A stretch of 39,205 nucleotides of DNA, taken from Candidatus Obscuribacterales bacterium (GTDB lineage Bacteria > Cyanobacteriota > Vampirovibrionia > Obscuribacterales > Obscuribacteraceae). Made by a program: the position numbers and the translations under genes. A model generated the notes under the pieces. That model made no database searches and was not told the origin of the DNA. It saw only the letters and a list, made by a program, of their open reading frames with translations. Numbering within the stretch: position 1 is the first letter of the stretch; every line of letters starts with the position of its first letter. The stretch spans positions 1 through 39,205 of the forward strand of contig JAKFUT010000195.1 in NCBI GenBank assembly GCA_021732565.1. Reading direction: 5' to 3'. Shown piece after piece: positions 25,099 through 33,370 of the stretch.

Positions 25099-26466
25099 TT
25101 ATTGGCCAGATGTGAAGAAATTATGTGCTCGCCCGACGAGCCAGGCGGTCCCAGCTAGGCCCAGCCTATATCGTACCGGTAGAGGCAATGATATGGCAGT
25201 GCCAACTGCTATGGAATCAATGGTGGTAGGTCTAAAGATTGTTGAGCAAAAAGGCACTCTTCTCGAGGGTGGCACGGACCACCAATTGTTTCCGCTGTCG
25301 AAATCAGTTAAGAGGCGATCTAACAAATAGTTGCCCATATAAGTAATCATTGTTGCAGCAGAAGCAGTCGCGGCTCCTCTAAAGGCGGTCCGAAAATTAA
25401 AGCTTCTTGTCGCGCCTTGAACCACGTTGAAGCGAGCACCACTCAAAAAACCTAATGTGGTGCCTCCAAGTTCAGCAGTAAGCAGAGGCCCGAAAATAGG
25501 CGGACTAGCTGCTTTTTCTCTTCCTGATGACGGTGGATACACTAGCAATATATCCCACTCGCTGTTGTAAATGCTATTGTCCGTTTCAGGTCTCTCGAAA
25601 GAGACAGGAAGCTTCCTGATCAATGGGGTCTCTACCATATTCAGCGCTACGGGATGTCTCAGTTGTCTGGAGAGCGCCACCAAAGGGTCGAATTCTTCCA
25701 AATCTGATTTGTCAGCTACTGTGACAACACTAAATCTCCGACTTATTCGAGATGCCGCTGAAGGCGGATGCACATTGCGCTTGAGGTGATTCGACCCGAC
25801 CCAAAATACTACCTTGTGATTTGGTTTCACTTTCAGAATGTCGCAAATTTTCTCAGCCATATGCTGATCTCGGTCCTGTCCATCTCTAACATCAACGCAT
25901 ACTATTTTCAGATCTGCCTTGATGGCTGCTCTAAGCAGGGCTATGTACTCGGTATGATTCACGAAAAAAGGAATGACCGACCTGTCTAAACTCCCGGTTC
26001 TCATGAATTCATCGATTGACGGCTGTACGGAGATCGGCAGCTCCACAGCCAGATGCGTAGCACCCTCCTGTCTTAGTCTGGCCATGAGGGCACTACCGAG
26101 GACTCTGTGAGGACTTTCTTCAGCATGGGACTCGCCTATTGCCAGAACGCGATTCTCTTGCATGGCAGTTGCGAGAATGTTCGCCGGATTGTGCGCGTGT
26201 CGATTAATTTCGTTCTTGATAGCCTCAAGTTCACCAGGAGTTCGAAGGCGACCAAGCTGACGTACTTCCTGCCTTGATGGCTGAACAGGAATGTACTGAA
26301 TCGGCGATCGCTCTTCTTCAAGCGGAATTGCTGGTGCCGCTTGCTTGTCTTGTTCCAGGATCCAGAATTGCAAATGGGCGAGCGAGGTTCGGGGTCCGTA
26401 TTGGTGATGATCCCACATTTCGCCGACTCCTCTGAGTTCAAACGGATTTTGGTGCTCTTCTACCAT
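25099..26466 (-). CDS. Tiki/ChaN/EreA-like protein with hydrophobic C-terminus
   Basis: A protein of 455 aa; GAGGGAGG lies about 8 nt before the ATG. Residues about 75-260 show the pattern of the Tiki/ChaN/EreA superfamily: VLAIGESHAEES (Gly-Glu-x-His at 111-114), a helix with LRQEGATHLAVELP, VDVRDGQD, and WVGSNHL (Gly-x-x-His at 224-227). In this superfamily the paired GEXH and GXXH motifs form a metal or haem site, or an esterase centre. Residues about 330-455 are rich in Ala/Gly/aromatic residues with two or three possible membrane-associating segments. There is no N-terminal signal. The exact activity is open. Its 5' leader carries a strong hairpin. Confidence 0.7.
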   Translation of the reverse strand: MVEEHQNPFELRGVGEMWDHHQYGPRTSLAHLQFWILEQDKQAAPAIPLEEERSPIQYIPVQPSRQEVRQLGRLRTPGELEAIKNEINRHAHNPANILATAMQENRVLAIGESHAEESPHRVLGSALMARLRQEGATHLAVELPISVQPSIDEFMRTGSLDRSVIPFFVNHTEYIALLRAAIKADLKIVCVDVRDGQDRDQHMAEKICDILKVKPNHKVVFWVGSNHLKRNVHPPSAASRISRRFSVVTVADKSDLEEFDPLVALSRQLRHPVALNMVETPLIRKLPVSFERPETDNSIYNSEWDILLVYPPSSGREKAASPPIFGPLLTAELGGTTLGFLSGARFNVVQGATRSFNFRTAFRGAATASAATMITYMGNYLLDRLLTDFDSGNNWWSVPPSRRVPFCSTIFRPTTIDSIAVGTAISLPLPVRYRLGLAGTAWLVGRAHNFFTSGQ

Positions 26467-26482
26467 GAAATGAACCTCCCTC

Positions 26483-26521
26483 TGACGAGGATAGAGTTGT
26501 TGAAACGTCTATCCTCGGTCA
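26483..26521 (-). promoter_or_regulatory. Strong stem-loop in the leader of the Tiki-like gene
   Basis: TGACGAGGATAGA (26483-26495) pairs with TCTATCCTCGGTCA (26508-26521) over 13 bp with one bulged G and a 12-nt loop. On the transcript it sits directly before the ribosome binding site (26473-26480) and 17 nt before the ATG. It is also 85 bp downstream of the previous gene. It could be a terminator for that gene or a leader control element. No T-run follows. Confidence 0.6.
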
Positions 26522-26605
26522 CTGCGTATTGAGAGTGCACATGACGCCAAAGGTCCGCTGCATCAATTTTTTCCGGATGGCTTTTGATCACCTTCTGTAT
26601 ACCGA

Positions 26606-27130
26606 TCAGTGGGATGGGTGTTCGAATGTTTGGTTATGATTGCCGACACGGACAGTAACACTATGCGGAATCCATTGTCCGGCATGGGTTTCATGCCAAT
26701 GTCCGCGATTGAATTGTACACTAACTGCTGGGCGGAAATTGTACTCATTTAGACGATCCTGCAACCATCGTGCTCGATACTCCCAAGTGTGGGCTGAAGG
26801 ATGATGCGGGCTGTCCAGGTAGCTACTTATGGCGGCTGCATTTATAAAGCCACCATGGCGCAAATCGTTGGCAATATTTAAAATCCGTTGTTGTTCACCA
26901 TTGCCATCAGCGGTTACGAATGAAGTGGGAGATGCCATTTTGGAATCGCCAGTGGTGTTGAAATCTAGAATCTCCTCAGCCGTTGCCAATGCAGTTCTCT
27001 GGCGAGTGGTACCCACCGTCTCCTCAAACGCCTTCTCGCTCGCCTCTGCTCTGTCCTCTTCGAAATTCTCCTCATAATTTTCTGGAGAATCTTCAACCGT
27101 ATTCAAATTCTCAAAATTCCTGTCAGTCAT
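26606..27130 (-). CDS. Small acidic hypothetical protein, possibly a distant GW-domain relative
   Basis: A protein of 174 aa from the ATG at 27130, with AGGGAG 7 nt upstream. Residues 1-40 are very acidic and likely disordered (EDSPENYEENFEEDRAEASE). Residues about 85-170 form a folded-looking region: LNIANDLRHGGFINAAAISS, a helix, then WLQDRLNEYNF followed by beta-like PAVSVQFN and a His-rich stretch. The L-N-E after a helix, then an alternating strand, resembles the end of the GW domain, but the match is weak. The ribosome binding site and start overlap the end of the preceding frame (ATGGCAATGACTGA), suggesting translational coupling. Confidence 0.6.
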   Translation of the reverse strand: MTDRNFENLNTVEDSPENYEENFEEDRAEASEKAFEETVGTTRQRTALATAEEILDFNTTGDSKMASPTSFVTADGNGEQQRILNIANDLRHGGFINAAAISSYLDSPHHPSAHTWEYRARWLQDRLNEYNFRPAVSVQFNRGHWHETHAGQWIPHSVTVRVGNHNQTFEHPSH

Positions 27131-27465
27131 TGCCATACTCCCTCATTACTGTCGTATTGAACGCTTGAACATAATCGAATTGTAATTCGGTGTAGTTGTC
27201 CAAAGTCTGATCGCTTACCGTGCGAAAGCCAAATTCACTTGCCTCGGTTCGTCCTACCGGTACGCAAACGCGCCGCGAGTCACTTTGAGACCCATTGTCA
27301 GTGAAACTGATGCTCGTCAGATTGCAGCAAGTTTGCAAACGATGCTGCAAAACAGTATTGCTCCCACGCCCGATTTCCCGATTCAACATCAAATTCCGCG
27401 GCAAGGTCATCCAGGCGAGGGCTTGACTGTAGCGGATTGAGATCATCGAGATGAGTGACAGCCAA
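27123..27465 (-). pseudogene. Small ORF apparently broken by a +1 frameshift
   Basis: A leftward frame beginning at a TTG (27465), 9 nt past the methyltransferase stop, reads THLDDLNPLQSSPRLDDLAA and on to a TGA at 27298. It has the composition of a real protein. In the +1 frame the sequence then reads equally well (EASEFGFRTVSDQTLDNYTE) to a TGA at 27123 that overlaps the next start codon. Joined, they give one ~113-aa polar protein. The second frame alone also stays open upstream, overlapping the methyltransferase gene. No family is recognised. Confidence 0.4.
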
Positions 27466-27474
27466 TTCCCGGGG

Positions 27475-28143
27475 CTACCAGAGTCCGGGGATCCAGCGGA
27501 ACCGCACACGTTGAGAGTACTCTTCATATCCTGCGAGTTCTTTTCTTAGCAGTTGTTCCTCAAGAATAGTTCGGTAAATCAAATAAAATACGATCAGTAG
27601 CACTGGCAACTCCGACAGCCAGGACCCCAAGACCAGCCCTTCTGTAAGAAATCCGACGGAGGCAAAAGCATAGCCGGGATGCCGAATGAATTGATAGGGA
27701 CCAGCCTCGATTACCAGCTGCCCGCGATCAGGTTGCAACCGTATCGCCGAAGAGAAGAACTTATTTACCACCATAGACCACAACAGAGCCCCCCAGCCAG
27801 CGGCGCAAAACACTAAAGCAAATGCTTGCAGAGCAAAAGGAACGCTATCTGTAAGGTGCCATCGCCCGGCGTCCAATGCCCCCAGACCTAGATGAAGCAA
27901 AAACAAAATCGTTAAAACCGCCGGACCAAGCGGGTCTTTGTCCTTTCCCCTTGGTCTCATCCGTTCAGACAACAGGTCTGGATCGAGCGTCAGGATTCCA
28001 ATTATTCCCGTCAGCAACTGAACAGCAAGCACCGCCCAGAAGAATGGAAGCCGGGGAGTACCAGCAAGCAAAATTATTCCTGCCGCCAGCGCCCCGTAGA
28101 AGATAATGGTGACACCGATGTGTAACAGCTGATTGCTCTTCAT
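27475..28143 (-). CDS. Isoprenylcysteine carboxyl methyltransferase (ICMT)/PEMT-family integral membrane methyltransferase
   Basis: A protein of 222 aa from the ATG at 28143, chosen for AAAGGA just upstream. About five membrane segments: 9-28, 33-52, 72-90, 103-124 and 168-188. The family signature is present: GPYQFIRHPGY (RHPGY at 154-158), then EEQLLRKELAGYEEY and a C-terminal VRFRWIPGLW. In this family these residues bind S-adenosylmethionine at the cytoplasmic face. Bacterial members methylate small or lipid-like substrates; the real substrate is rarely known and is not indicated here. It heads the leftward run to the Tiki-like gene. Confidence 0.88.
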   Translation of the reverse strand: MKSNQLLHIGVTIIFYGALAAGIILLAGTPRLPFFWAVLAVQLLTGIIGILTLDPDLLSERMRPRGKDKDPLGPAVLTILFLLHLGLGALDAGRWHLTDSVPFALQAFALVFCAAGWGALLWSMVVNKFFSSAIRLQPDRGQLVIEAGPYQFIRHPGYAFASVGFLTEGLVLGSWLSELPVLLIVFYLIYRTILEEQLLRKELAGYEEYSQRVRFRWIPGLW

Positions 28144-28347
28144 TGGTCCTTTCCGCCTTGCAGAGCCGCATTGCCCTCTAGATTGATCATACTGGCATTC
28201 TCGGACCCGGTACGCAATAAAAAAACCATGTCTTTTTGAATACCTCAAAAGGTGTGAAGTTGCGCTCAGGGGAACAAAAAACAAACGGGAAGAGTTTGAT
28301 GAAACCAGGTTCGGATAGCGTTGGCTGTCTCAACCACTGAGTTTTCA

Positions 28348-28380
28348 TTGACGCTATCGCACCGTTGTCTGATACACTCG
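28348..28380 (+). promoter_or_regulatory. Weak candidate promoter for the membrane protein gene
   Basis: TTGACG at 28348-28353 is a good -35 match; GATACACT follows after 17 nt as a poor -10. If real, transcription would begin downstream of the alternative upstream start, supporting the ATG at 28420. Confidence 0.28.
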
Positions 28381-28419
28381 CCAGACGGGAAGTATATCTG
28401 TGACCCCCTTGGACTTGCA

Positions 28420-29364
28420 ATGAATACGGACAAACTCAACTACATCAATGTAGGGCTGATGTTCTTAGCTTATTTGCTCGCGCAAGCCATGCCGGTAGAG
28501 TTGCTGGTGTTCTCTTACGCTGTCGTTGGACCGCTCCACTACCTCACTGAAATTCCATGGCTGCATAAGAGAAACTATTTCGCGGCACCACGCAACGAGG
28601 CGTGGTTGTTGTGGTTGCTCGCTGCACTATCAGTGGTGCCCGCACTGATGAGCATCTGCACTATGACAGCGGTGGGATTTGCGCTCTGTCTTGTGCTGTT
28701 CCAACAGCGGTGGCGCAGATTAGCCATTCTAGCGCTGCTCTTGCCACTGGTCTTGCTACTGAATAGCCAAAAGGATGTTGCAGTTCTGTTCGGTTTGTAC
28801 CTAACCACCATTGTGCACGTTTTCATCTTCACCTGGCTCTTCGTTTTCTCAGGATGTCTCAAAGATAAGCGCATATCCGGATTTATAGCCCTGGTAACAC
28901 TCACTCTTTTGGCCGTTAGCTTCTTTGTCAATCCAGCACCTGCAACTCACTATGTATCGAGCGCACAATTCGTTGACAATGCAATCGTCGGCTTCGGCAA
29001 TTTACAAAAGCGATTGTGTGCAATGGTCGGATGGACATTCGACTGGAACGGCTACGTAGCCATCACTCGCTTTATAGCTTTTGCCTACACTTATCACTAC
29101 TTAAATTGGTTCTCGAAAACAAAGGTAATACGCTGGCATGAGTTGCGCCCCGCTGCACTCGTCACGGTCTGTTTGATTTACATGGCATCCTTAACAATTT
29201 ATGCCATCAACTACAAAGCGGGAAACCAATTGCTACTCTTGCTCAGCATAGGACATGTATTCTTGGAATTTCCTCTAAACTGGAAAACAGCAGGGCTAAT
29301 TATGAAAGAGCTAAGGAGCATCACCGCCAAAAACTGTACTTTGAATCCAAGCTTGGAGGTGTAA
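28420..29364 (+). CDS. Polytopic membrane protein with conserved-looking histidines
   Basis: A protein of 314 aa from the ATG at 28420 (TTGGACTTGCA ahead, a modest ribosome binding site). Eight or nine hydrophobic segments cover most of the length. Histidines lie at the ends of membrane segments in distinctive contexts: GPLHYLTEIPWLHKRNYF, TIVHVFIFTWLF, YTYHYLNWFSKT, VIRWHEL and SIGHVFLEFPLNW. Such placement recalls di-iron membrane oxygenases, for example the Brp/Blh carotene dioxygenases, but the exact motifs are not those. I do not recognise the family. The gene ends with GGAGGTG, which doubles as a ribosome binding site for the mini-ORF after it. Confidence 0.68.
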   Translation: MNTDKLNYINVGLMFLAYLLAQAMPVELLVFSYAVVGPLHYLTEIPWLHKRNYFAAPRNEAWLLWLLAALSVVPALMSICTMTAVGFALCLVLFQQRWRRLAILALLLPLVLLLNSQKDVAVLFGLYLTTIVHVFIFTWLFVFSGCLKDKRISGFIALVTLTLLAVSFFVNPAPATHYVSSAQFVDNAIVGFGNLQKRLCAMVGWTFDWNGYVAITRFIAFAYTYHYLNWFSKTKVIRWHELRPAALVTVCLIYMASLTIYAINYKAGNQLLLLLSIGHVFLEFPLNWKTAGLIMKELRSITAKNCTLNPSLEV

Positions 29365-29368
29365 GTCA

Positions 29369-29452
29369 ATGGGCCTGTTCGAGGTTCCCTGCGCAGAGAG
29401 TAAGCTTGTGCTGAACGTTGCGGAAGTGTTAGCAAGGGAAAAGTCGGGTTAG
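29369..29452 (+). CDS. Mini-ORF, 27 codons, behind the membrane protein
   Basis: It starts 4 nt after the preceding stop codon, with GGAGGTG about 8 nt before the ATG, a near-perfect ribosome binding site. It reads MGLFEVPCAESKLVLNVAEV and ends at a TAG. The -1 frame continues well (GLGFKEAVALHKQITRG) and stays open to 29598, over the tail of the caspase gene on the other strand. It is either a short coupled peptide or the start of a frameshifted gene. Confidence 0.4.
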   Translation: MGLFEVPCAESKLVLNVAEVLAREKSG

Positions 29453-29488
29453 GCTTTAAAGAGGCGGTGGCCCTGCATAAACAGATCA

Positions 29489-31522
29489 CTAGGGGGAGCC
29501 CAGCACGAGTTCTTCACCTTGCCAGCTTTTGCGAACAATTGGTGTTTGTTGCTCACCACGATCGTGCAGTACTTCATCTTCTACTCGCAACTTCATAAAG
29601 TTGTAGGCACTGCCCAAAGTGGTAGTGTTGCCTTTGTCCTTAAGCCCCTCGATAAGCCAATGGGTGAAGACGCTGTTCTGGTAGTTCTGCGACTCCCACG
29701 AGCGCTGGTTAACCTGACTCGAACAGAGTATGAATTGACCCGAGCCGGCACTAACTTTAGAAGCGTCAAAATTGAACTTGCGATATGTGAGGTCTTTGTC
29801 TCCACCGCTACTTGATTCGACACCGGCGTTGTTCCCCGGCCTCGCTGCCGCATTTCGCGTCGAGCTGGCAAGCTGAGCCCCGACTGCGGCGCCGCTATGA
29901 CAAACATCGAGCACCAACACTACCCGTTCGCAAGGAACTTGATCCTGAATTATTTGTGATAACCACTCCATCGGAATTCCAGCGGCCAGGAGGTTTCGAA
30001 AGGTTCCTTCATAGGGAACCAAAAAATTGACGCCGGCATCGTGCATTGGTTTGCCACCATGACTGGAGACATAAACTACGAGCAAGTCCTTCTTTCCCGC
30101 CTTCGAAGCTAGCCCCTGATCGCCAAGTGAGTCAATGATGTTTTGCCGAGTAGCCTGCTCATCAACCAGCAGTTTCACATGATCGGCCGGGAAATGTCCA
30201 TTCTTCACCAGATAGTTCGCAAAGTCTGTGGCATCTTTAGCGGCATACTTGAGATTGATAGCCGGATCTTTGAAGTTACTAATTCCAACTACCAGAGCCC
30301 ATTTTTGCTCTACCTGTCCAGCAATGACGGGCGCGCTGGTGTTATCTGTAGAGATCATCGGCTCGCCCGGAAGCATCTTCTTAATCACCTTGGCCTTTGA
30401 GTCGGCCAGCATCTCTTCCTGTTTCTTTCCCTGCTTTTGATAGATTTCCGAGAGCACCACAAGATCGCTCGCTGCAACAGCACTCTTGTCACCGGCGACA
30501 TGTTCATCTATGTCTAACACTTGTTTCATCACAGTGGCAGCCTGATCGTTTTTTTCCGCCGCAATGAGAGTACTTGCGAGTTCTCTGTTAGCATCGCGAT
30601 AAAGTGGATTACTTGGTCCAAGGGCCGCCTTAAAAATGCCAATGGCAGCCTGGAAAAGAGACTCCGCCTCGGCAAATCTTCGTTGCTTGTGCCTCAGTTG
30701 TGCCTGTGTGCGCAAGACATCTGCAACGCGAGGATTGCCAGCACCAAGCGCCTTTTGATAAATTTTCGCAGCACGGTTAAGTAGCGGCTCTGCGATATCG
30801 AGCTTCTCTTCATTCATGTATACTGAGCCGAGGGAACTAAGGCTAGCTGCTACGTTCGGGTTCTCTGGTCCATAAATTTTCTCACTTACAGCTAGTGATT
30901 TTGCCATCATTTTTTCCGCATCGACGTATTTGCCTTGCGCCTGATACACCCCTCCCAATTCCTTCGATGATGCCACCACTTCGGGAGCATTACCCAGTTT
31001 GCTCTCTTGTATCGATAACGCGCGATTCAACAGTCGCTCGGAATCTTGATACTGTGCTGCTTCTGCGTAAACGCTTCCAAGGTCCTTTGCTGCCGATGCC
31101 ACAGGCAAACTATCAGCCCCGTACCTCGATTCACAGGCAGCCAGATTATTTTGCAATGACGAAACACGATTCGAGGGATCGACCGGTTCAGCCGGCACGG
31201 TTTGCGCCGGCGGTGCAGACTGTTGCTCGGAAGAGTAAGCTCCAGGCTCGCCCCCTGTCGATGCCGGATTCTGAGGTGCCGTGCCGCTGACACTCACTTT
31301 GTTCAATTTTTTGTCGTACCATACACCGGTGGTAGGAAAATCTGGATTGGCAATATCAAGGTGAACTTTGACAATATTGCCTCCCGGATCCTCCACCGCA
31401 GTGCCCAGCTCATTACAACTTCCGACAAAAACACGATCACCTGCCTGAAAAGCCAGGGAGGCCAACGGGTGAAGCAAAGCTAAAGCGAGAATGATAAGTG
31501 CAGCAATTGCGCCAGTTCGCAT
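29489..31522 (-). CDS. Secreted TPR protein with C-terminal caspase-like (peptidase C14) domain
   Basis: A protein of 677 aa. Signal peptide at 1-25; a small beta-type domain at 26-80 (GDRVFVGSCNELGTAV); a Pro/Ser/Gln-rich linker at 80-120; then about six TPRs of the kinesin-light-chain type at 125-375 (ALSIQESKLGNAPEVVASSK and similar 42-residue units). Residues about 405-650 are a caspase domain with WALVVGISNF, catalytic His488 in SSHGGKP and Cys541 in VLDVCHSGAA, so the dyad is intact. Such bacterial caspase homologues (orthocaspases) cleave after basic residues or serve in regulated proteolysis. The signal peptide places this one outside the cytoplasm. It is convergent with the membrane protein gene. 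Confidence 0.92.
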   Translation of the reverse strand: MRTGAIAALIILALALLHPLASLAFQAGDRVFVGSCNELGTAVEDPGGNIVKVHLDIANPDFPTTGVWYDKKLNKVSVSGTAPQNPASTGGEPGAYSSEQQSAPPAQTVPAEPVDPSNRVSSLQNNLAACESRYGADSLPVASAAKDLGSVYAEAAQYQDSERLLNRALSIQESKLGNAPEVVASSKELGGVYQAQGKYVDAEKMMAKSLAVSEKIYGPENPNVAASLSSLGSVYMNEEKLDIAEPLLNRAAKIYQKALGAGNPRVADVLRTQAQLRHKQRRFAEAESLFQAAIGIFKAALGPSNPLYRDANRELASTLIAAEKNDQAATVMKQVLDIDEHVAGDKSAVAASDLVVLSEIYQKQGKKQEEMLADSKAKVIKKMLPGEPMISTDNTSAPVIAGQVEQKWALVVGISNFKDPAINLKYAAKDATDFANYLVKNGHFPADHVKLLVDEQATRQNIIDSLGDQGLASKAGKKDLLVVYVSSHGGKPMHDAGVNFLVPYEGTFRNLLAAGIPMEWLSQIIQDQVPCERVVLVLDVCHSGAAVGAQLASSTRNAAARPGNNAGVESSSGGDKDLTYRKFNFDASKVSAGSGQFILCSSQVNQRSWESQNYQNSVFTHWLIEGLKDKGNTTTLGSAYNFMKLRVEDEVLHDRGEQQTPIVRKSWQGEELVLGSP

Positions 31523-31702
31523 CCGTGGTGGTTCTCCAGAACGTGGTGGGTCTATTCTAAATGGCGTTGGTGCAACGCTTAGGCACTTTTCTCCAGAAGA
31601 ATGGAAAATTATGTTCCGGGATAGTCAAACAAATTGACCACTACCTGGCAACCACTCAATAACGAAGCCCTGGTCTCCGGTTCATGAGGAGATGTGCGGT
31701 AG

Positions 31703-32698
31703 TTAAACTTTCTCTTTTGCGCCGCAAAAGACGCTTCTGCATCGTGGCTGATCGGGCGCATTCACGATATTAAAAGGCTGCGCCCCACTAGCATACCGTT
31801 TCACATTCTCAGCGATGGAGTTGAGAATGCCCGCCACAGATGCGTCAGTATTTCCACCGATATGCGGAGTAGCTATAACATTTTCCTTAAACAAAGGGTG
31901 ATTTGGATCAACAGGCTCCTCCCGAAATACATCAAGCCCGGCGCCGGCGATTTGTCCTGAACGCAATCCCGAGAGCAGTGCATCGCAATCAATGAGACCA
32001 CCGCGACCGACATTTACCAGACACGCGCCCGGTTTCATCATGGAAATGGTTTTGTCATTTATAAGGTCTCTGGTCTCCTGATTTTCCGGCACTGCCAGCA
32101 CGATGAAATCGCTCTTGCTAAAAGCATCAGATAACTGATCCATGCCATAAATAAAATCGATCGGCACGTGCTGCGGCGCACCCGCCTCGGGACGTTTGCG
32201 CACGGCGATCAGTTTGACGCCAAAGGGAATCAATCGTTCTGCAAGCGCTGTGCCTATGTCACCAAGTCCAACGATACACACGGTTTTATCTAGCAAGGAT
32301 CTTCCGGTAGGCTTGAAAAACACTCCCGCTGCTACGTTTTTTCTTGCCTCATCTAGTCTTCTTGCAAGCGCCAGGATAAAGAGTACGGCTAACTCAGCCA
32401 CGGACTCAGCATTTCCTGAACCCGCTCCGGGAACGCGCGCGACCCAGACACCAGATGCGGTGGCGGCATCAATATCCACAGTGTCAAGCCCGATACCTAG
32501 CTGTTGAACGAGGCCGAATGAACCCAGCTGAATGATCTCCGCCGTGATTTGCGCCACCGACGGAATCACCACGTCAACTCCCTCAATGTTCTGCGCAACT
32601 TCGTCGGTAGGACAGCTGAATGCCTGGTGCCCCGGCAACATCGAATTCAACTTATCCACCGCCCGAGGATAACTGTCATTGCAAAGTAGAATCTTCAC
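31703..32698 (-). CDS. D-isomer-specific 2-hydroxyacid dehydrogenase
   Basis: A protein of 331 aa, the usual family length. The NAD-binding motif is GLGDIG (residues 144-149). The catalytic triad is Arg232 (NVGRGGLID), Glu261 (FREEPVD) and His279 (ATPHIGG). It lacks the C-terminal ACT/regulatory domains of long SerA proteins, so phosphoglycerate dehydrogenase is only one option; hydroxypyruvate/glyoxylate reductase is another. It reduces a 2-keto acid to the D-2-hydroxy acid, or the reverse. Cytosolic. No metabolic neighbour helps define the substrate. Confidence 0.93.
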   Translation of the reverse strand: MKILLCNDSYPRAVDKLNSMLPGHQAFSCPTDEVAQNIEGVDVVIPSVAQITAEIIQLGSFGLVQQLGIGLDTVDIDAATASGVWVARVPGAGSGNAESVAELAVLFILALARRLDEARKNVAAGVFFKPTGRSLLDKTVCIVGLGDIGTALAERLIPFGVKLIAVRKRPEAGAPQHVPIDFIYGMDQLSDAFSKSDFIVLAVPENQETRDLINDKTISMMKPGACLVNVGRGGLIDCDALLSGLRSGQIAGAGLDVFREEPVDPNHPLFKENVIATPHIGGNTDASVAGILNSIAENVKRYASGAQPFNIVNAPDQPRCRSVFCGAKEKV

Positions 32699-32775
32699 TT
32701 TCGCGCCCTCGCCACAGAACTTTCGGAATTTGATTGTAATGCAAATACAATTGTCTTGTCAGCGTGATCCACTAT

Positions 32776-32994
32776 TCAGCGATTATGTTGTTCCCATCTA
32801 TCAACGGCATGACGAATCAGCCGTTCACGGGTTGCGGCGGGAAAACGCTTGCGCTCCGATTCGATCAGTCGCTCAGCTTGGGCTACGTCCCCGAAGCACT
32901 TCCGCAAGAGGTCCTCATAGAGCGACTTCTTGGATTTACGCCAGCCCAGCCACGCGAAGAGGCCGAAGACAAGCAACACAACCAATAACTCCAT
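32776..32994 (-). CDS. Small single-pass membrane protein, 72 aa
   Basis: Begins MELLVVLLVFGLFAWLGW, a single membrane helix, then a basic stop-transfer (RKSKKS) and a soluble helical tail with FGDVAQAERLIESERKRFP and ATRERLIRHAVDRW. The tail resembles a short helical motif (GD, AERLI, E, P, TR, A) common in small cyanobacterial-type proteins. No start has a good ribosome binding site; ATGs at 32994 and 33009 are both possible, and I chose the one giving an N-terminus like the 34608 gene (MEL). The tail would be cytoplasmic. Confidence 0.6.
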   Translation of the reverse strand: MELLVVLLVFGLFAWLGWRKSKKSLYEDLLRKCFGDVAQAERLIESERKRFPAATRERLIRHAVDRWEQHNR

Positions 32995-33370
32995 TACGCC
33001 GTGATTCATGGTTCTATTTGGCACCGGTTTAACACAATGCTTTTCCCTCAAGAGTCTCGGCTACCGATTTATGATCGGTTAACATCGGAATTCAGCCTGG
33101 ATATTGCCTCAGTGCAGAATTGCAATATCCGAGAATACGGCGATTCCCTGAGTGTGCTGATTCCTTCTACCAGATAAGTCACCTTTGCCCACACAATGAT
33201 TTTATGCCACGCGCACAAAATTTTACAATTGCCAATCGGCCATTTCGAAATAACCAACAAGACTCACTAGACGCTTCCCGCCCGATTTTGATCCAATCTG
33301 TAAGCCGCTGCGTTGTACCGATGGTTTGAGAGTGAGATAATCTCGAACTGGCCGTTTACGGAAAAGCAAA
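32995..33370. other. Intergenic region with an inverted repeat
   Basis: Between divergent small genes. It contains a 9-bp perfect inverted repeat at 33099-33130 and a small hairpin at 33063-33079 (ACCGAT/ATCGGT). No gene is supported. Confidence 0.45.
33099..33130. repeat. 9-bp perfect inverted repeat, possible operator
   Basis: GGATATTGC (33099-33107) and GCAATATCC (33122-33130) are separated by 14 nt. No T-run follows on either strand, and it lies in a divergent intergenic region, so a regulator-binding site is plausible. Confidence 0.4.

Noticed and set aside
29441..29452. GGGAAAAG in the mini-ORF as a programmed -1 frameshift site
   Set aside because: In the reading frame of the mini-ORF it does not form a proper slippery heptamer (the P-site codon cannot re-pair).
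32196..32507. 103-aa plus-strand frame inside the dehydrogenase gene
   Set aside because: Antisense to an enzyme with all catalytic residues intact.
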